Positions 32,676 to 41,819 of a stretch of 64,000 bases of DNA are shown piece by piece. A model generated the notes under the pieces. The model made no database searches. It had not been told where the DNA came from and worked only from the letters and a program-made list of their open reading frames with translations. Every line of letters begins with the position of its first letter. Positions within the stretch are counted from its first letter, which is position 1. The position numbers were made by a program, and so were the translations under genes. This DNA comes from Paucibacter sp. PLA-PC-4 (GTDB lineage: Bacteria > Pseudomonadota > Gammaproteobacteria > Burkholderiales > Burkholderiaceae_C): positions 186,001 through 250,000 of the forward strand of contig NZ_JAPFGP010000006.1 in NCBI RefSeq assembly GCF_026241155.1, given 5' to 3'.

Positions 32676-33896
32676 ATGCTGAATCGCCTCAAGACCTTGC
32701 CCGCCGCCATCGGCCGTGGTCTGCGCCCTTTCGTGCCGCAATCGGCCGCGCTGCGCCGTGCGTTGCCTCCACTGCTGATGGCGGGCGTGCTGGGCCTGGC
32801 CGTTTATGGCCTTGCCAGTCATCCGCCCCTGCACACGGTGGGGCGCGGTGAGGTGGCCGTGCGGGTGAACCAGTTCAGCGGCGCGGCCAGCGAGTTTCGC
32901 GACGGCAGCCTGCTGCTGCTGCCGGGGCTGCATCAGCTGCGCAGCTTCCCGCTGCGCGATCAGAGCTACCGCCCGGCCCATCTGGCCAGCGCCAGCGGTG
33001 CGGCGCCGCTGCAGTCGGTCGAGGGCCTGTCGCTGGGCATGGAGCTGACCCTTCGCTGGGGCCTGGACACGACGCGTCTGCCCCAACTGGCCCGCAGCCT
33101 GCCCGACGATATCGAGCAGGAGATCGTCGGGCCGGCCCTACAAGGCATCGTCTACAAGCTGATTGCCCGCCACACGGTGCGCGAGATCTTCTCAAGCAAG
33201 CGCGCGGAGATCCAGCAGACCTTGGAGGCCGAGCTGCGCACCAAGCTGGCTGCCGACGGCCTGCTCCTGCGCAGCATCCAGATCGGCAAGATCGACCTGC
33301 CGGCCGACTACCGGCGCGGCATGGACGGCCTGCTGGCCGAGAGCCTGGCGACCGAGAGGATGCGTTACACCTTGGAGATCAAGGACAAGCAGGTGCGTCA
33401 GACCGAGCTGGAGGCCGCCGCCGACAAGGCGCGCCGCGAGATTGCCGCCGAAGCGGCGGCGCGCGAACAGCTCATCGCGGCCAAGGCCCAGGAGGAGGCG
33501 ATGAAGCATGTGCTGCCCTTCAAGCAGCGCCAGATCGAGCAGCGCCAGCTGGAGGCCGAGGCCAACAGCGTGACCCGCCTCAAGCTGGCCCAGAGCAATG
33601 CCCAGGCCCGCCGCATCGAGGCTGAAGGCGAGGCCCAGGCGCGCCAGCAGCTGGCCGATGCCGAGGCCTACCGCCTGGCCCAGCTGGGCAAGGTCAACGC
33701 CCAGCAAATGGCCACCGAGGGCGAGCTGATCTCCCGCCATCCGCTGCTGGTGCAAAAAGCCATGGCCGACAAGCTCTCCGACAAGATCCAGGTCATCATC
33801 GCGCCGCCGCCGGCCGCCGGTGGCTTCATCGGCAATGCGCTGCTGGGCGGTCGCTCGCAGGCCAGCGTCGTCGACAACAGCAGCGACGAGGAGTGA
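32676..33896 (+). CDS. SPFH/Band-7 (prohibitin-like) membrane protein
   Basis: A 406-residue protein with one N-terminal membrane helix (about 31-48), an SPFH domain (about 55-235: 'VGRGEVAVRVNQFSG', 'VEGLSLGMELTLRWGLD', 'LTKLAADGLLLRSIQIGKIDLP'-like strand order) and a long charged coiled coil (about 225-345, rich in Glu/Ala/Arg) ending in a flexible acidic tail. The layout is that of prohibitin/HflK-like proteins, which form ring scaffolds around proteases or in membrane microdomains. It is followed after 3 bases by a secreted protein gene, so the two form an operon. Confidence 0.9.
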   Translation: MLNRLKTLPAAIGRGLRPFVPQSAALRRALPPLLMAGVLGLAVYGLASHPPLHTVGRGEVAVRVNQFSGAASEFRDGSLLLLPGLHQLRSFPLRDQSYRPAHLASASGAAPLQSVEGLSLGMELTLRWGLDTTRLPQLARSLPDDIEQEIVGPALQGIVYKLIARHTVREIFSSKRAEIQQTLEAELRTKLAADGLLLRSIQIGKIDLPADYRRGMDGLLAESLATERMRYTLEIKDKQVRQTELEAAADKARREIAAEAAAREQLIAAKAQEEAMKHVLPFKQRQIEQRQLEAEANSVTRLKLAQSNAQARRIEAEGEAQARQQLADAEAYRLAQLGKVNAQQMATEGELISRHPLLVQKAMADKLSDKIQVIIAPPPAAGGFIGNALLGGRSQASVVDNSSDEE

Positions 33897-33899
33897 GCG

Positions 33900-35387
33900 A
33901 TGAACCGCAAGCTCCTCAGCCGTTTTCATGTGCCGCTGCTGATGGCCCTGGCCACGGCTGCCGCCCTCTATAGCAGCTGCGCCGGCGCGGCGAGCGGAGT
34001 GGCCCTGGTGCTGCAGGACCAGGTGGCGCTGCGTGGCGCGGCCCGCGAATCGGCGCCGGCCCAGGCCCAGTTGTGGCGCGGTGAGGCGCTGGAGATCCGC
34101 GGCGAGCGGCTCGATTACTACCAGGTCTATGACTACCGGCGCGAGCGCGGCGGCTACGTGCGCAAGACCCAGCTGATGCGCACCGGCACCCGCCCTACCG
34201 ACGCGGCCGACCTGCTGGCCGCGCTGAGCCTGGTGCGCCATCAGCCCGGCGCCGAGGCCTTGGGCCTGGGGCTGGCGGCCGCCTATGTGCAGGCAGCGCC
34301 GGCACAGACCCTGGCCGGCGCTGCCGGGGCCCAAGCGCTGGAGGCGATGGGCAGCCTGGCCGAGCGGCTGGCCGATCGGGTCTCGACGCCGGTGGTCGAG
34401 GGTCAGGTCCTGAGCAAAAATGCCGAGGCAGTACGGGCCGCCCAGCTCGACGTGGCGGCCCGCTACGGCCTGCACTTCACCAGCCACGAGGGGGTCGGCG
34501 GTACACGGCTGTGCTACGAGGGGGAGATGTTCCGCCGCGTGATGGCCATCGCGGCCGCCGCACCCGAGCAGCGGGTTCGCGCCGCGCTGGCCCTGACCCG
34601 ACCCGACTGCCAGCCGGCCGAGCTTCACCCCCGCGAGCGTGAGCAGCAGGACGGTTGGCGCGCCGAGGTGCTGGAGCTGGTGGACGGCGACAGCCTGCCC
34701 ACCCACTGGAAAAACCGCCTGCTGATGCGCCGCGCCGGGGTCTGGAGCAGCCTGGCGTTCGCGCGCTCGCGCCGCGGCGACGCAGCGGCCGCGAAGGCGG
34801 CCTCGGAGCGCGCGCTGGCCGAGTTTGCTGCGATCAAGCCCGCCGAGCTGGCCGAGGACGACGGCGCAGCCTACAACGACGCGGCGATGCGCACGAATGC
34901 CCAGCGCTGGGCCGTTCAGCCGGTCAGTGCGACGATGGCCGGCTTGGTGGTGTCGGTCGGAGCCGAGGGCGAGACCTGTGTGGCCTATGGCAACGCGCGC
35001 CGCTGCACCTGGGGCCAGGTCTGGCCGGCCTCGGCCCGCATCAACCGCGAGGGCACGGCCATTGCGTTGGCGGTGCAGCCGCTCGATGGCTGGACCGAGC
35101 TGTGGCTGCTGCGGCTTGACAACAAGGCCTGGCGCATCGATGTCCTGCCGCCGGCGGCGGCTGCGCCGGGCCTGGGCTATGCGGAGTTTGCCGGCTGGGT
35201 GCCCGGCGGCCGGCAGCTGCTGGTGGCGCGTGAAGCCCGTGCCGAAGGGCGCTACAAGCGCAGCTACGAGCTGCTCAATCTGGACGGCCTGGCCGCCGAG
35301 CGGCAGGCCGGCGACGCCCGGCTGCTCGGGGCGTTCCAGCGCTGGCAGGATCGGGACTGGCGGCGGCTGTCGCTGAGCATGCGCTGA
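33900..35387 (+). CDS. Secreted protein with N-terminal SH3-like segment, partner of the SPFH protein
   Basis: A 495-residue protein with a signal peptide (to 'SSCAGAASGVALVL'). Residues about 33-100 resemble a bacterial SH3-like domain ('LVLQDQVALRGAARESAPAQAQLWRGEALEIRGERLDYYQVYDYRRERGGYVRKTQL' order of strands). The middle is helical and the last about 160 residues look like a beta-sheet, propeller-like region ('MAGLVVSVGAEGETCVAYGNARRCTWGQ', 'LAVQPLDGWTELWLLRLDNKAW'). I do not recognise the family as a whole. It starts 4 bases after the SPFH stop codon with GGAGTGAGCG as the ribosome site. Confidence 0.75.
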   Translation: MNRKLLSRFHVPLLMALATAAALYSSCAGAASGVALVLQDQVALRGAARESAPAQAQLWRGEALEIRGERLDYYQVYDYRRERGGYVRKTQLMRTGTRPTDAADLLAALSLVRHQPGAEALGLGLAAAYVQAAPAQTLAGAAGAQALEAMGSLAERLADRVSTPVVEGQVLSKNAEAVRAAQLDVAARYGLHFTSHEGVGGTRLCYEGEMFRRVMAIAAAAPEQRVRAALALTRPDCQPAELHPREREQQDGWRAEVLELVDGDSLPTHWKNRLLMRRAGVWSSLAFARSRRGDAAAAKAASERALAEFAAIKPAELAEDDGAAYNDAAMRTNAQRWAVQPVSATMAGLVVSVGAEGETCVAYGNARRCTWGQVWPASARINREGTAIALAVQPLDGWTELWLLRLDNKAWRIDVLPPAAAAPGLGYAEFAGWVPGGRQLLVAREARAEGRYKRSYELLNLDGLAAERQAGDARLLGAFQRWQDRDWRRLSLSMR

Positions 35388-35437
35388 CCCGCTTCTTTCT
35401 GCACAATGGCGCGGTTCACCAAGACCAGGGAGACGCT

Positions 35438-35788
35438 GTGTCCTACATGTTGTTGATCGTCGAACCCACCGGCCAGCGCGAGGAGCGCGGTCTGCAGGCC
35501 GGCCAGGAGGCTTATGCGCAGATGCAGCGCTTCGGTGCCGATTTGCAGGCCAAGGGCCTGCTGGCCGGTGCGAATTCGCTGGCGGCTTCCGGCGTGCGCC
35601 TGCAGATGCGCGAGGGCCGGCGGGTGCTGACCGACGGACCCTTTGCCGAGGCCAAGGAAATGGTGGGTGGCTATTTCCTGCTGAACTGCCAGGGCCGCGA
35701 CGAGGCCCTGGCCATCGCCGCCGAGTGCCCGGCCGCCCAGTGGGCGACGGTGGAGGTGCGCGAGGTCGCACCCTGCTATGTGAACTGA
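35438..35788 (+). CDS. YciI/DGPF-domain protein
   Basis: A 116-residue ferredoxin-like-fold protein opening with GTG 35438 (GGAG 7 bases upstream). It has the 'DGPFAEAKEMVGGYFLL' core that gives the DGPF group its name and 'RDEALAIAAECPAAQWATVEVREV' at the end. DGPF proteins are typical neighbours of ECF42-type sigma factors; one such sigma gene lies 4 kb downstream at 39686. Catalytic role unknown. Confidence 0.9.
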   Translation: MSYMLLIVEPTGQREERGLQAGQEAYAQMQRFGADLQAKGLLAGANSLAASGVRLQMREGRRVLTDGPFAEAKEMVGGYFLLNCQGRDEALAIAAECPAAQWATVEVREVAPCYVN

Positions 35789-36006
35789 AACGGGGCGCCG
35801 GCCGCCTTGCGCGGTCCAGGCCGCCGCCGATGCGAAGACGCGGTTGGACGAGTTCGTCGGTGGCGAGGCCGAGCCTTGGATCTAGAGTTGCCTGCCGCCG
35901 TGCGCAAGCCCTGGCTGCTCTTTGGCTCCGAGCGACGGCGGGCCGTGGTGGAACCAGCGCGATCCGCGCGCCTACCGGATGAAGCGGCGCCGCCTTGACC
36001 GGGCTC

Positions 36007-36678
36007 TCAGGCGTAGGCGACCCAGCCTCGAAATGCCAAGCCCATATAGAAGGTGTCGATATCCGAGAAGCCCGCCTTTCGCATCAGCGCCTCATCCTGG
36101 TCCGGGGCAAGAATGGGCAACTGCTGGCCGATAGCCACCGCGCTAGCCTTGGCCTGTTCAGGATCGACGCCAGATGAGGCGGCAAACGCAGCGCATCGCG
36201 ACAGCCCCAACGCACGCTCGGCAGGCTCCTGGGAAATGCTGTAGTGCGCCGCGACCAGAACGCCACCCGGCTTCAATCGCGCATGAATATCGCGCAGTAT
36301 TTTGTAGCGCTCAGCCTCGGTGGTGAAGTGCAAGGTCAAGAGACAAGACGCCGCATCGAACGGCCCCTGAGGTGCAGCGTCGATGTAGCCCTGGTGCAGC
36401 TGAACGCGCGACGCTAGCGGCCCTAGACGGATCTTCGCGAGATGCAACATTTCAGCCGAGGGGTCAACGCCGTCAAACTGCCAGCCCGGGCATGACTGTG
36501 CGAAGAGTGTGAGCTCCATGCCACCCCCGGCGCCAACGACCAAGACGCGCCCATGTGGGGGTGTGCGTTCTGCCATCAGCAAAGCCGCCATGCGATGCAT
36601 GTCATTCAAGCCGGGCACACGGCGGGTGGCGTTGTCGGCATAGCCGACGAGGGCCTGCGGATCTGAAAAAGAAGACAT
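36007..36678 (-). CDS. Class I SAM-dependent methyltransferase
   Basis: A 223-residue methyltransferase from ATG 36678, which has GAGG 5 bases upstream; an earlier start at 36714 lacks that support. Motif I is 'VLVVGAGGGMELTLFAQ', the acidic motif 'DGVDPSAEMLHLAKIR', then 'FDAASCLLTLHFT' and 'LKPGGVLVAAHYS'. The family resembles UbiE/COQ5-type and tellurite-resistance-type methyltransferases. Substrate unknown. Confidence 0.9.
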   Translation of the reverse strand: MSSFSDPQALVGYADNATRRVPGLNDMHRMAALLMAERTPPHGRVLVVGAGGGMELTLFAQSCPGWQFDGVDPSAEMLHLAKIRLGPLASRVQLHQGYIDAAPQGPFDAASCLLTLHFTTEAERYKILRDIHARLKPGGVLVAAHYSISQEPAERALGLSRCAAFAASSGVDPEQAKASAVAIGQQLPILAPDQDEALMRKAGFSDIDTFYMGLAFRGWVAYA

Positions 36679-36754
36679 CTGTCCCTCGTTGTGGAATGTG
36701 CGGTGTGCGCGCAAGCCTTGCTTCGCGACCGGGGGCGGCCTACTCTGTGGCCCG

Positions 36755-37651
36755 CTAGGTCCCGAACACCAAGGCCTGATGCACCGATGCCCCGGCCATC
36801 ACGCCGTCGGCCGAGGCGAAGGTGGCGTTGTGCGGCACGCGTGCGGCATCGCCGGCCGCGTAGACGCCGACCACCGTGGTCTGCTTGAAGGCGTCGGTGC
36901 GTATCACCGGGCCGAAGGGGCCGGCATCGAACTCGCAGCCCAGTTGCGCGGCCAGCGGGCTGGCCATCTCGGTGCGGCTGGCCAGGTAGAGGGCAGCGAT
37001 CTCGATCAGCCGGCCGTCGCACAGGCGTGCGCCGCCATCCTCCATGCCGGCCAGCGGCACCGGCTCCAGAGCCACGCCGCGCGCCAGCAGCTGAGCCCGC
37101 AGCGCGCCCTCCAGCTCAGCCTCGCAGCCGTTCAGGAACAAGGTGGTTGGGCCCCACTCGGGAATCAGCTGGGCCTGGTGCCCCGACATCGGCCCGAGCC
37201 ACAGCACGCCCAGCGGCCGGCCATCGAACTCATAGCCATGACAGTAGGGGCAGTGCAGCACGGTCCTGCCCCAACGCTCTTGCAGGCCCGGGATGCCCTC
37301 GGGCAGGCGGTCGACGATGCCGCAGGCCAGCACCAGCTTGCGCGCGCGCAGCGCCTCGCCCGTGTGCAGCACCACCGAGAAGCCGCCGCCGCCAGCCTCG
37401 GCCGCCGCGCCGACGGCCAGCCCTTGGATGAAGTGCACGTTTGGGTAGGCAAGCAGCTTTTCGCGCGCGTTCGCGATCATCGCCAGCGGCGCCTCGCCGT
37501 CGTGGCCGAAGAAGCCGTGCGAGGCGCTGGCAAAGCGGTTGCGCGGCGCGCCGGCGTCGACGACACAGACCCGGCGGCGCCCGCGTGCAATCTGCATCGC
37601 GGCGGACAGGCCGGCAAAGCTGCCGCCAATGACAAGCGCATCAAAAGTCAT
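36755..37651 (-). CDS. Thioredoxin-reductase-like NAD(P)/FAD oxidoreductase
   Basis: A 298-residue flavoprotein with the FAD dinucleotide motif '[21 protein letters not shown]' at the start, an NAD(P)-binding second domain, the redox pair CPYC in '[13 protein letters not shown]' (near residue 140) and the terminal FAD motif '[15 protein letters not shown]'. The CxxC matches thioredoxin reductase-type enzymes but the partner is probably not thioredoxin, since these short forms pair with Rrf2 regulators. It starts 11 bases inside the end of the Rrf2 gene, so the two are co-transcribed. Confidence 0.9.
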   Translation of the reverse strand: MTFDALVIGGSFAGLSAAMQIARGRRRVCVVDAGAPRNRFASASHGFFGHDGEAPLAMIANAREKLLAYPNVHFIQGLAVGAAAEAGGGGFSVVLHTGEALRARKLVLACGIVDRLPEGIPGLQERWGRTVLHCPYCHGYEFDGRPLGVLWLGPMSGHQAQLIPEWGPTTLFLNGCEAELEGALRAQLLARGVALEPVPLAGMEDGGARLCDGRLIEIAALYLASRTEMASPLAAQLGCEFDAGPFGPVIRTDAFKQTTVVGVYAAGDAARVPHNATFASADGVMAGASVHQALVFGT

Positions 37652-38108
37652 GGTCTTGGTGGTGTTGAAGTGCCGCGCCCCGGTGGGATTGCAGACGTTG
37701 ATGGAAGTCGGCGGACAGCTGGGCCAGGCTGACATCGCTCAGCCGCGCCAGCAGCAAGGCCTCGGCCTCGGCGAAGGCGCTGCCCAAGGTCGCGTTGACG
37801 GCCTTCTCGACCAGGCAGTCGGGGTGCTCGGAGCGGTGGCCGATGGCCAGCAGGGTGGGTGCGCCCAGCGCTTCGTGCACATCGCGCAAGCTGATGTCAG
37901 CCAGCCGGCAAGCCAGTGACCAGCCGCCGCCATGGCCTTTCTCTGACGCGACGAAGCCGGCCTCACGCAGGCCGCCGAGCAGCCGGCGCAGCACCACCGG
38001 GTTGGTGCCCATGGCCTTGGCAAGCATCTCCGAGGTGGCAGGACCGTCCATTTCGGCCAGGTGCAATAGCACATGCAGAACGGCGGAGAGGCGGCTGTCT
38101 TTTGTCAT
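37641..38108 (-). CDS. Rrf2-family transcriptional regulator
   Basis: A 155-residue winged-helix regulator: '[15 protein letters not shown]', '[43 protein letters not shown]' and '[13 protein letters not shown]' follow the Rrf2 order. The three-cysteine iron-sulfur cluster of IscR/NsrR is absent (one Cys near residue 98), so it probably senses a thiol or small molecule. It overlaps the thioredoxin-reductase-like gene and probably controls it and possibly the divergent YciI operon. Confidence 0.92.
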   Translation of the reverse strand: MTKDSRLSAVLHVLLHLAEMDGPATSEMLAKAMGTNPVVLRRLLGGLREAGFVASEKGHGGGWSLACRLADISLRDVHEALGAPTLLAIGHRSEHPDCLVEKAVNATLGSAFAEAEALLLARLSDVSLAQLSADFHQRLQSHRGAALQHHQDHDF

Positions 38109-38253
38109 GCAACATCATATGTTTCATGATCTAAGGGCGTCAAACCGGTTCGGTGAAATCCCTTTGCTTCGATGGCCTTGTCGATTTCGCTCGATCTGCT
38201 TCGTCGTGGATGCAGGGGCCGACAAAACGCTCCGTCGCATCAAGGAGAACACC

Positions 38254-38670
38254 ATGCGTTACATGATCATTGTCCGGGCGACGGCCCAGAGCGAGGCCGG
38301 CGTGATGCCGCCGCCCGAGGACGGGCTGATGGCCGAGATGGCGGCTTTCCACGAGGAGTTGGCCCAGGCCGGCGTGCTGCTCGATGCGAACGGGCTCAGG
38401 CCCAGCAGTGAAGGCTGGCGCATCCGCCACCAGCGCGGCCAGCGACTGCTGATCGACGGGCCCTTTGCCGAGACCAAGGAGCTGATCGCCGGCTACACGC
38501 TGATCCAGGTGCGATCTCGCGAGGAGGCGATGGAATGGGCGCGGCGCTTTCCAGCGCCCTTTCGCGACCAGCTCTGCGAGATCGAGCTGCGCCGGCTCTA
38601 CGAGCTGGAGGACTTCGAGGACCAGGCCTGCGTGCAGAGCTTGCGCGAGCTGCCGCCTTACAAGAACTGA
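38254..38670 (+). CDS. YciI/DGPF-domain protein of the ECF42 operon
   Basis: A 138-residue protein from ATG 38254 (AAGGAG 8 bases before it). The core 'RLLIDGPFAETKELIAGYTLIQV' and 'EEAMEWARRFPAPFRDQLCEIELRRLYELEDF' is the DGPF signature. It is the first of four genes (DGPF, SRPBCC, VOC, sigma) with short gaps, the classic ECF42 neighbourhood. Confidence 0.92.
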   Translation: MRYMIIVRATAQSEAGVMPPPEDGLMAEMAAFHEELAQAGVLLDANGLRPSSEGWRIRHQRGQRLLIDGPFAETKELIAGYTLIQVRSREEAMEWARRFPAPFRDQLCEIELRRLYELEDFEDQACVQSLRELPPYKN

Positions 38671-38707
38671 ATCACATCGCTAACATCAAACTTCAGGGAA
38701 ACAAGGA

Positions 38708-39232
38708 ATGATCAAGACCATCGCCCTCGTCGCCGCCGCCCTGGCTGTGCTGCTGATATATGCCGCTACTCGTCCCGACAGCTTCCGTGTCGAGCGCAGC
38801 ACCCGCATCCATGCGCCGCCCGAGAAGATCTATGCGCTGATCCATGATCTCAAGGGCTTCAACCGCTGGAACCCCTACGAGAAGAAGGACCCGGCGATCA
38901 AGGGCCGGTACAGCACCGTCACCGCCGGGCCAGGCGCTCGTTACGGCTGGGAGAGTGACAAGGTGGGCGTCGGCAGCATGGAGATCACCGAAGTGGCCGC
39001 GCCCAGTCGGGTTGCGATGAAGCTGGACTTCGTCAAGCCCTTCGAGGCCAATAACCAGGTGGAGTTCACGCTCAGGCCCGAGGCCGGCGCCACCCAGGTG
39101 AGTTGGGCCATGCAAGGACCCTCGCCCTTTATCTCCAAGCTGATCGGCATTTTCATCAGCATGGACCGGATGATCGGCCAGGACTTCGAGGACGGGCTGG
39201 CGAATCTGAAAAGCCTGGCCGAGCAACACTGA
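38708..39232 (+). CDS. SRPBCC-family protein with N-terminal membrane helix
   Basis: A 174-residue protein with one N-terminal hydrophobic helix (residues 4-20) and a polyketide-cyclase/START-like domain ('RVERSTRIHAPPEKIYALIHDLKGFNRWNPYEKKDPAI', 'GSMEITEVAAPSRVAMKLDFVKPF', 'LANLKSLAEQ'). Probably a membrane-anchored ligand-binding protein. It lies 37 bases after the DGPF gene. Confidence 0.92.
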   Translation: MIKTIALVAAALAVLLIYAATRPDSFRVERSTRIHAPPEKIYALIHDLKGFNRWNPYEKKDPAIKGRYSTVTAGPGARYGWESDKVGVGSMEITEVAAPSRVAMKLDFVKPFEANNQVEFTLRPEAGATQVSWAMQGPSPFISKLIGIFISMDRMIGQDFEDGLANLKSLAEQH

Positions 39233-39273
39233 ATCACCCACTCACCCACCAAACTACCTGGGGAGAACCCATC

Positions 39274-39693
39274 ATGCACAAGCAAATCTTCGTCAACCTG
39301 CCGATCAAGGATATGGCGCGATCGCAGGCCTTCTTCCGCGCCATGGGCTATGGGTTCAACAGCCAGTTCACCAACGACCAGGCCGCAGCCCTGGTGCTGG
39401 GCGAGAACCTGTTTGCCATGCTGCTGGTCGAGGACTTCTTCAAGGGCTTCACCAGCAAACGGATTGTCGATGCGACGCAGAGCACCGAGGTGCTGACCTG
39501 CCTGTCCTGCGACAGCCGGGCCCAGGTCGATGCGCTGGTCGCCAAGGCGGTGGCCGCCGGCGCCACCGTGCCGCGCCAGCCGCAGGACCATGGCTTTATG
39601 TACTCCCATGGCTTCGAGGACCTGGACGGCCATATCTGGGAGCTGGTGTTCATGGATGCCAGCGCCGCTGCCAATCCCGCCCAAGATGCCTGA
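39274..39693 (+). CDS. VOC-family protein (glyoxalase superfamily)
   Basis: A 139-residue vicinal-oxygen-chelate protein starting 'QIFVNLPIKDMARSQAFFRAMGYGF' and ending 'MYSHGFEDLDGHIWELVFMD', the PhnB/YaeR-like form. GGGGAGAA is the ribosome site. It overlaps the sigma gene by 8 bases. Confidence 0.92.
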   Translation: MHKQIFVNLPIKDMARSQAFFRAMGYGFNSQFTNDQAAALVLGENLFAMLLVEDFFKGFTSKRIVDATQSTEVLTCLSCDSRAQVDALVAKAVAAGATVPRQPQDHGFMYSHGFEDLDGHIWELVFMDASAAANPAQDA

Positions 39694-40975
39694 ACGCAGC
39701 GAGATCCATCGTGCCATCGATGCGGTCTGGCGCATCGAGGCGGCCAAGATCATCGCGGTCGTGGCCCGCATCGTTCGCGATGTGGGCCTGGCCGAGGAGC
39801 TGGCCCAGGACGCGCTGGTGGCCGCGCTGGAGCATTGGCCAGTTGACGGCCTGCCCGACAAGCCCGGCGCCTGGCTGACCACGACGGCCAAGCGCCGTGC
39901 GCTGGACCGCTTGCGCGAGCACGCGCTGCACGAGCGCAAACACGAGGAGATCGGACAGGACCTCGAGGCGCTGCAGCAGCATGTCGAACCTGATTTCGTC
40001 GACGCGCTAGACGCCGCCCGCCAGGACGATATCGGCGACGACCTCTTGCGCCTGATCTTCACCGCCTGCCATCCGCTGCTCTCCACCGAGGCGCGGGTGG
40101 CGTTGACCCTGCGTCTGCTGGGCGGCCTGTCCACCGACGAGATTGCGCGCGCCTTCTTGACCGCTGAGACCACGGTTGCCCAGCGCATCGTGCGTGCCAA
40201 GCGCAGCCTGACGGCGGCGCGCGTGCCCTTCGAGGTGCCGCCGGCCGGCCCGGCCCGCGCCGAGCGCCTGGCCTCCGTGCTGGAGGTGATCTACCTGATC
40301 TTCAATGAGGGCTACTCGGCCACTGCCGGCGACGACTGGATGCGCCCGGCGCTGTGCGAGGAGGCGCTGCGCCTGGGCCGGGTGCTGGCCGGGCTGGCGA
40401 GCGACGAGCCCGAGGTCCATGGCTTGGTGGCGCTGATGGAGATCCAGGCCTCGCGCACCCATGCCCGCACCGACGCCCAGGGCCGGCCAGTGCTGCTGAT
40501 GGCCCAGGACCGCAGCCGCTGGGACCGCTTGCTGATACGCCGCGGCCTCGCCGCGCTGCAGCGCGCCGCCGGCCCTGACGCGGCGCTGGGCCCTTACGGC
40601 CTGCAGGCCGCGATCGCCGCCTGCCATGCCCGCGCGGCCCGCCCCGAGGACACCGACTGGGCCCAGATCGTCGCGCTCTATGACGCGCTGTACCAGCTGA
40701 TGCCCTCTCCGGTGGTGGCGCTGAACCGCGCGGTCGCGGTCGGCATGGGGCAGGGTCCCGGCCTCGGCCCTGCCGCCGCGCTGGAGCTGGTCAATACGCT
40801 CGCTGCCGACCCGCAGCTGCAGGGCTACCACTGGCTGCCCAGCGTGCGCGGCGATCTGCTCGCCAAGCTGGGACGCGGCGCCGAGGCCCGCGCCGAGTTT
40901 GAACGCGCGGCGGGCCTGACGAGGAATGGGCGGGAGCGGGAGCTGTTGCTGGGAAGGGCGGGGGAGGCGGGCTAG
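39686..40975 (+). CDS. ECF42-type RNA polymerase sigma factor with C-terminal TPR extension
   Basis: A 429-residue sigma factor. Regions sigma2 ('IHRAIDAVWRIEAAKIIAVVARIVRDVGLAEELAQDALVAALEHW'), the linker and sigma4 ('LLSTEARVALTLRLLGGLSTDEIARAFLTAETTVAQRIVRAKRSL') are followed by a DUF6596/TPR-like extension (about 185-429; 'VIYLIFNEGYSATAG', 'VALYDALYQLMPSPVVALNRAVAVGMGQGP'). This domain set and the DGPF, SRPBCC and VOC genes before it are the definition of group ECF42, in which the extension, not an anti-sigma factor, controls activity. No anti-sigma gene is adjacent, as expected. Confidence 0.93.
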   Translation: MPERSEIHRAIDAVWRIEAAKIIAVVARIVRDVGLAEELAQDALVAALEHWPVDGLPDKPGAWLTTTAKRRALDRLREHALHERKHEEIGQDLEALQQHVEPDFVDALDAARQDDIGDDLLRLIFTACHPLLSTEARVALTLRLLGGLSTDEIARAFLTAETTVAQRIVRAKRSLTAARVPFEVPPAGPARAERLASVLEVIYLIFNEGYSATAGDDWMRPALCEEALRLGRVLAGLASDEPEVHGLVALMEIQASRTHARTDAQGRPVLLMAQDRSRWDRLLIRRGLAALQRAAGPDAALGPYGLQAAIAACHARAARPEDTDWAQIVALYDALYQLMPSPVVALNRAVAVGMGQGPGLGPAAALELVNTLAADPQLQGYHWLPSVRGDLLAKLGRGAEARAEFERAAGLTRNGRERELLLGRAGEAG

Positions 40976-41819
40976 GGTGTCGGCAAAACTATCGTGAGAG
41001 AGTTCTTCAACTACTCGGTCAACTATTGAGCAACATATTCTCAAGCGGTTCAAATGAATGCCTCGACTCGACTGTCAAGCGCCCGCGTCCCTCGGGACTT
41101 TGAACGTGCCCTGAGGCACGGGCCCAGGTCTGCCGCGCAGCTGCTTGAGACCGAGGGAATTGGCCAGTCGACGCACTCATGAACTATTCAGCAGCTGGCG
41201 TAAACCGTCACGAGCTTCAGGATCTCGGGAGATCCGCATGCCCAGGTATGTGCTGCAGCGCCCGCTGCCCATGGGGCTCAAGCCGCGGCAGCGCAGTTAC
41301 CGCCTCCTCGACAGTGGCCATGTCGAGCCCTTCGCGGACGTCGACTTCCCCAGCGGCGGCGCCAAGCCGCAGAGGCGGGGCACACTCACTCGCTTGTACG
41401 AGCACTTGCCGCCCTCTATGTCCTAGTTGGCGCCACCGGGCTTTCCGAGACGCCAGCTCGCACATCAGGCGAGCCGGCCCCATCCCAACAGCCTCTGGGA
41501 CCGGGGCGACGATCAGGCTGAACCGCCTGCATCCGACCGAGATTGGAGATCGCGAGGGGGTTTGCGCGTCCATCAGCGAGTCCACCGATCGCTCGTTGAC
41601 CAGCTCATATGACGCGGAGTCGCATCTGCGAGCTGACGGCACCCCCCTGAAAAGGGCAGCTGCTGGTGGTGGCTCCTCGTGTCTATCGTTGGCGTGAGAC
41701 GAGCTGGCCTATCCGCAATGTGAATGTGATAGCCGGCATTGAGTGTGAAACCTGGATGGGGCCCGGCTGGCGATGCTGTTCAAAGCCAGTCCCCATCCCA
41801 ACTAGAGCGAGCATTGCCC
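40976..41819. other. 844-base gene-poor stretch of atypical composition
   Basis: The codon regularity seen elsewhere is missing here and several in-frame stops occur in the plus frames. The longest open frame on the minus strand, 41217-41642 (141 codons), contains 'GEVDVREGLDMATVEEAVTALPRLEPHGQRAL', which reads partly like protein, but it lacks the high GC third positions of the neighbours and I recognise no family. No tRNA, inverted terminal repeats or transposase motif was seen. It may hold decayed or imported DNA. Confidence 0.35.

Noticed and set aside
33192-35771. Very long minus-strand open frame opposite the SPFH and secreted-protein genes.
   Set aside because: It is a GC-rich shadow frame of genes with clear families and ribosome sites on the plus strand.
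35789-36006. Possible small gene fragments after the first YciI gene.
   Set aside because: Short protein-like patches in changing frames, without start or ribosome site; not supportable as a gene.
40007-41053. Minus-strand frame opposite the sigma gene extending into the gap.
   Set aside because: Low complexity of shadow type (Gln/His/Arg/Gly-rich), the sigma factor motifs are on the other strand.
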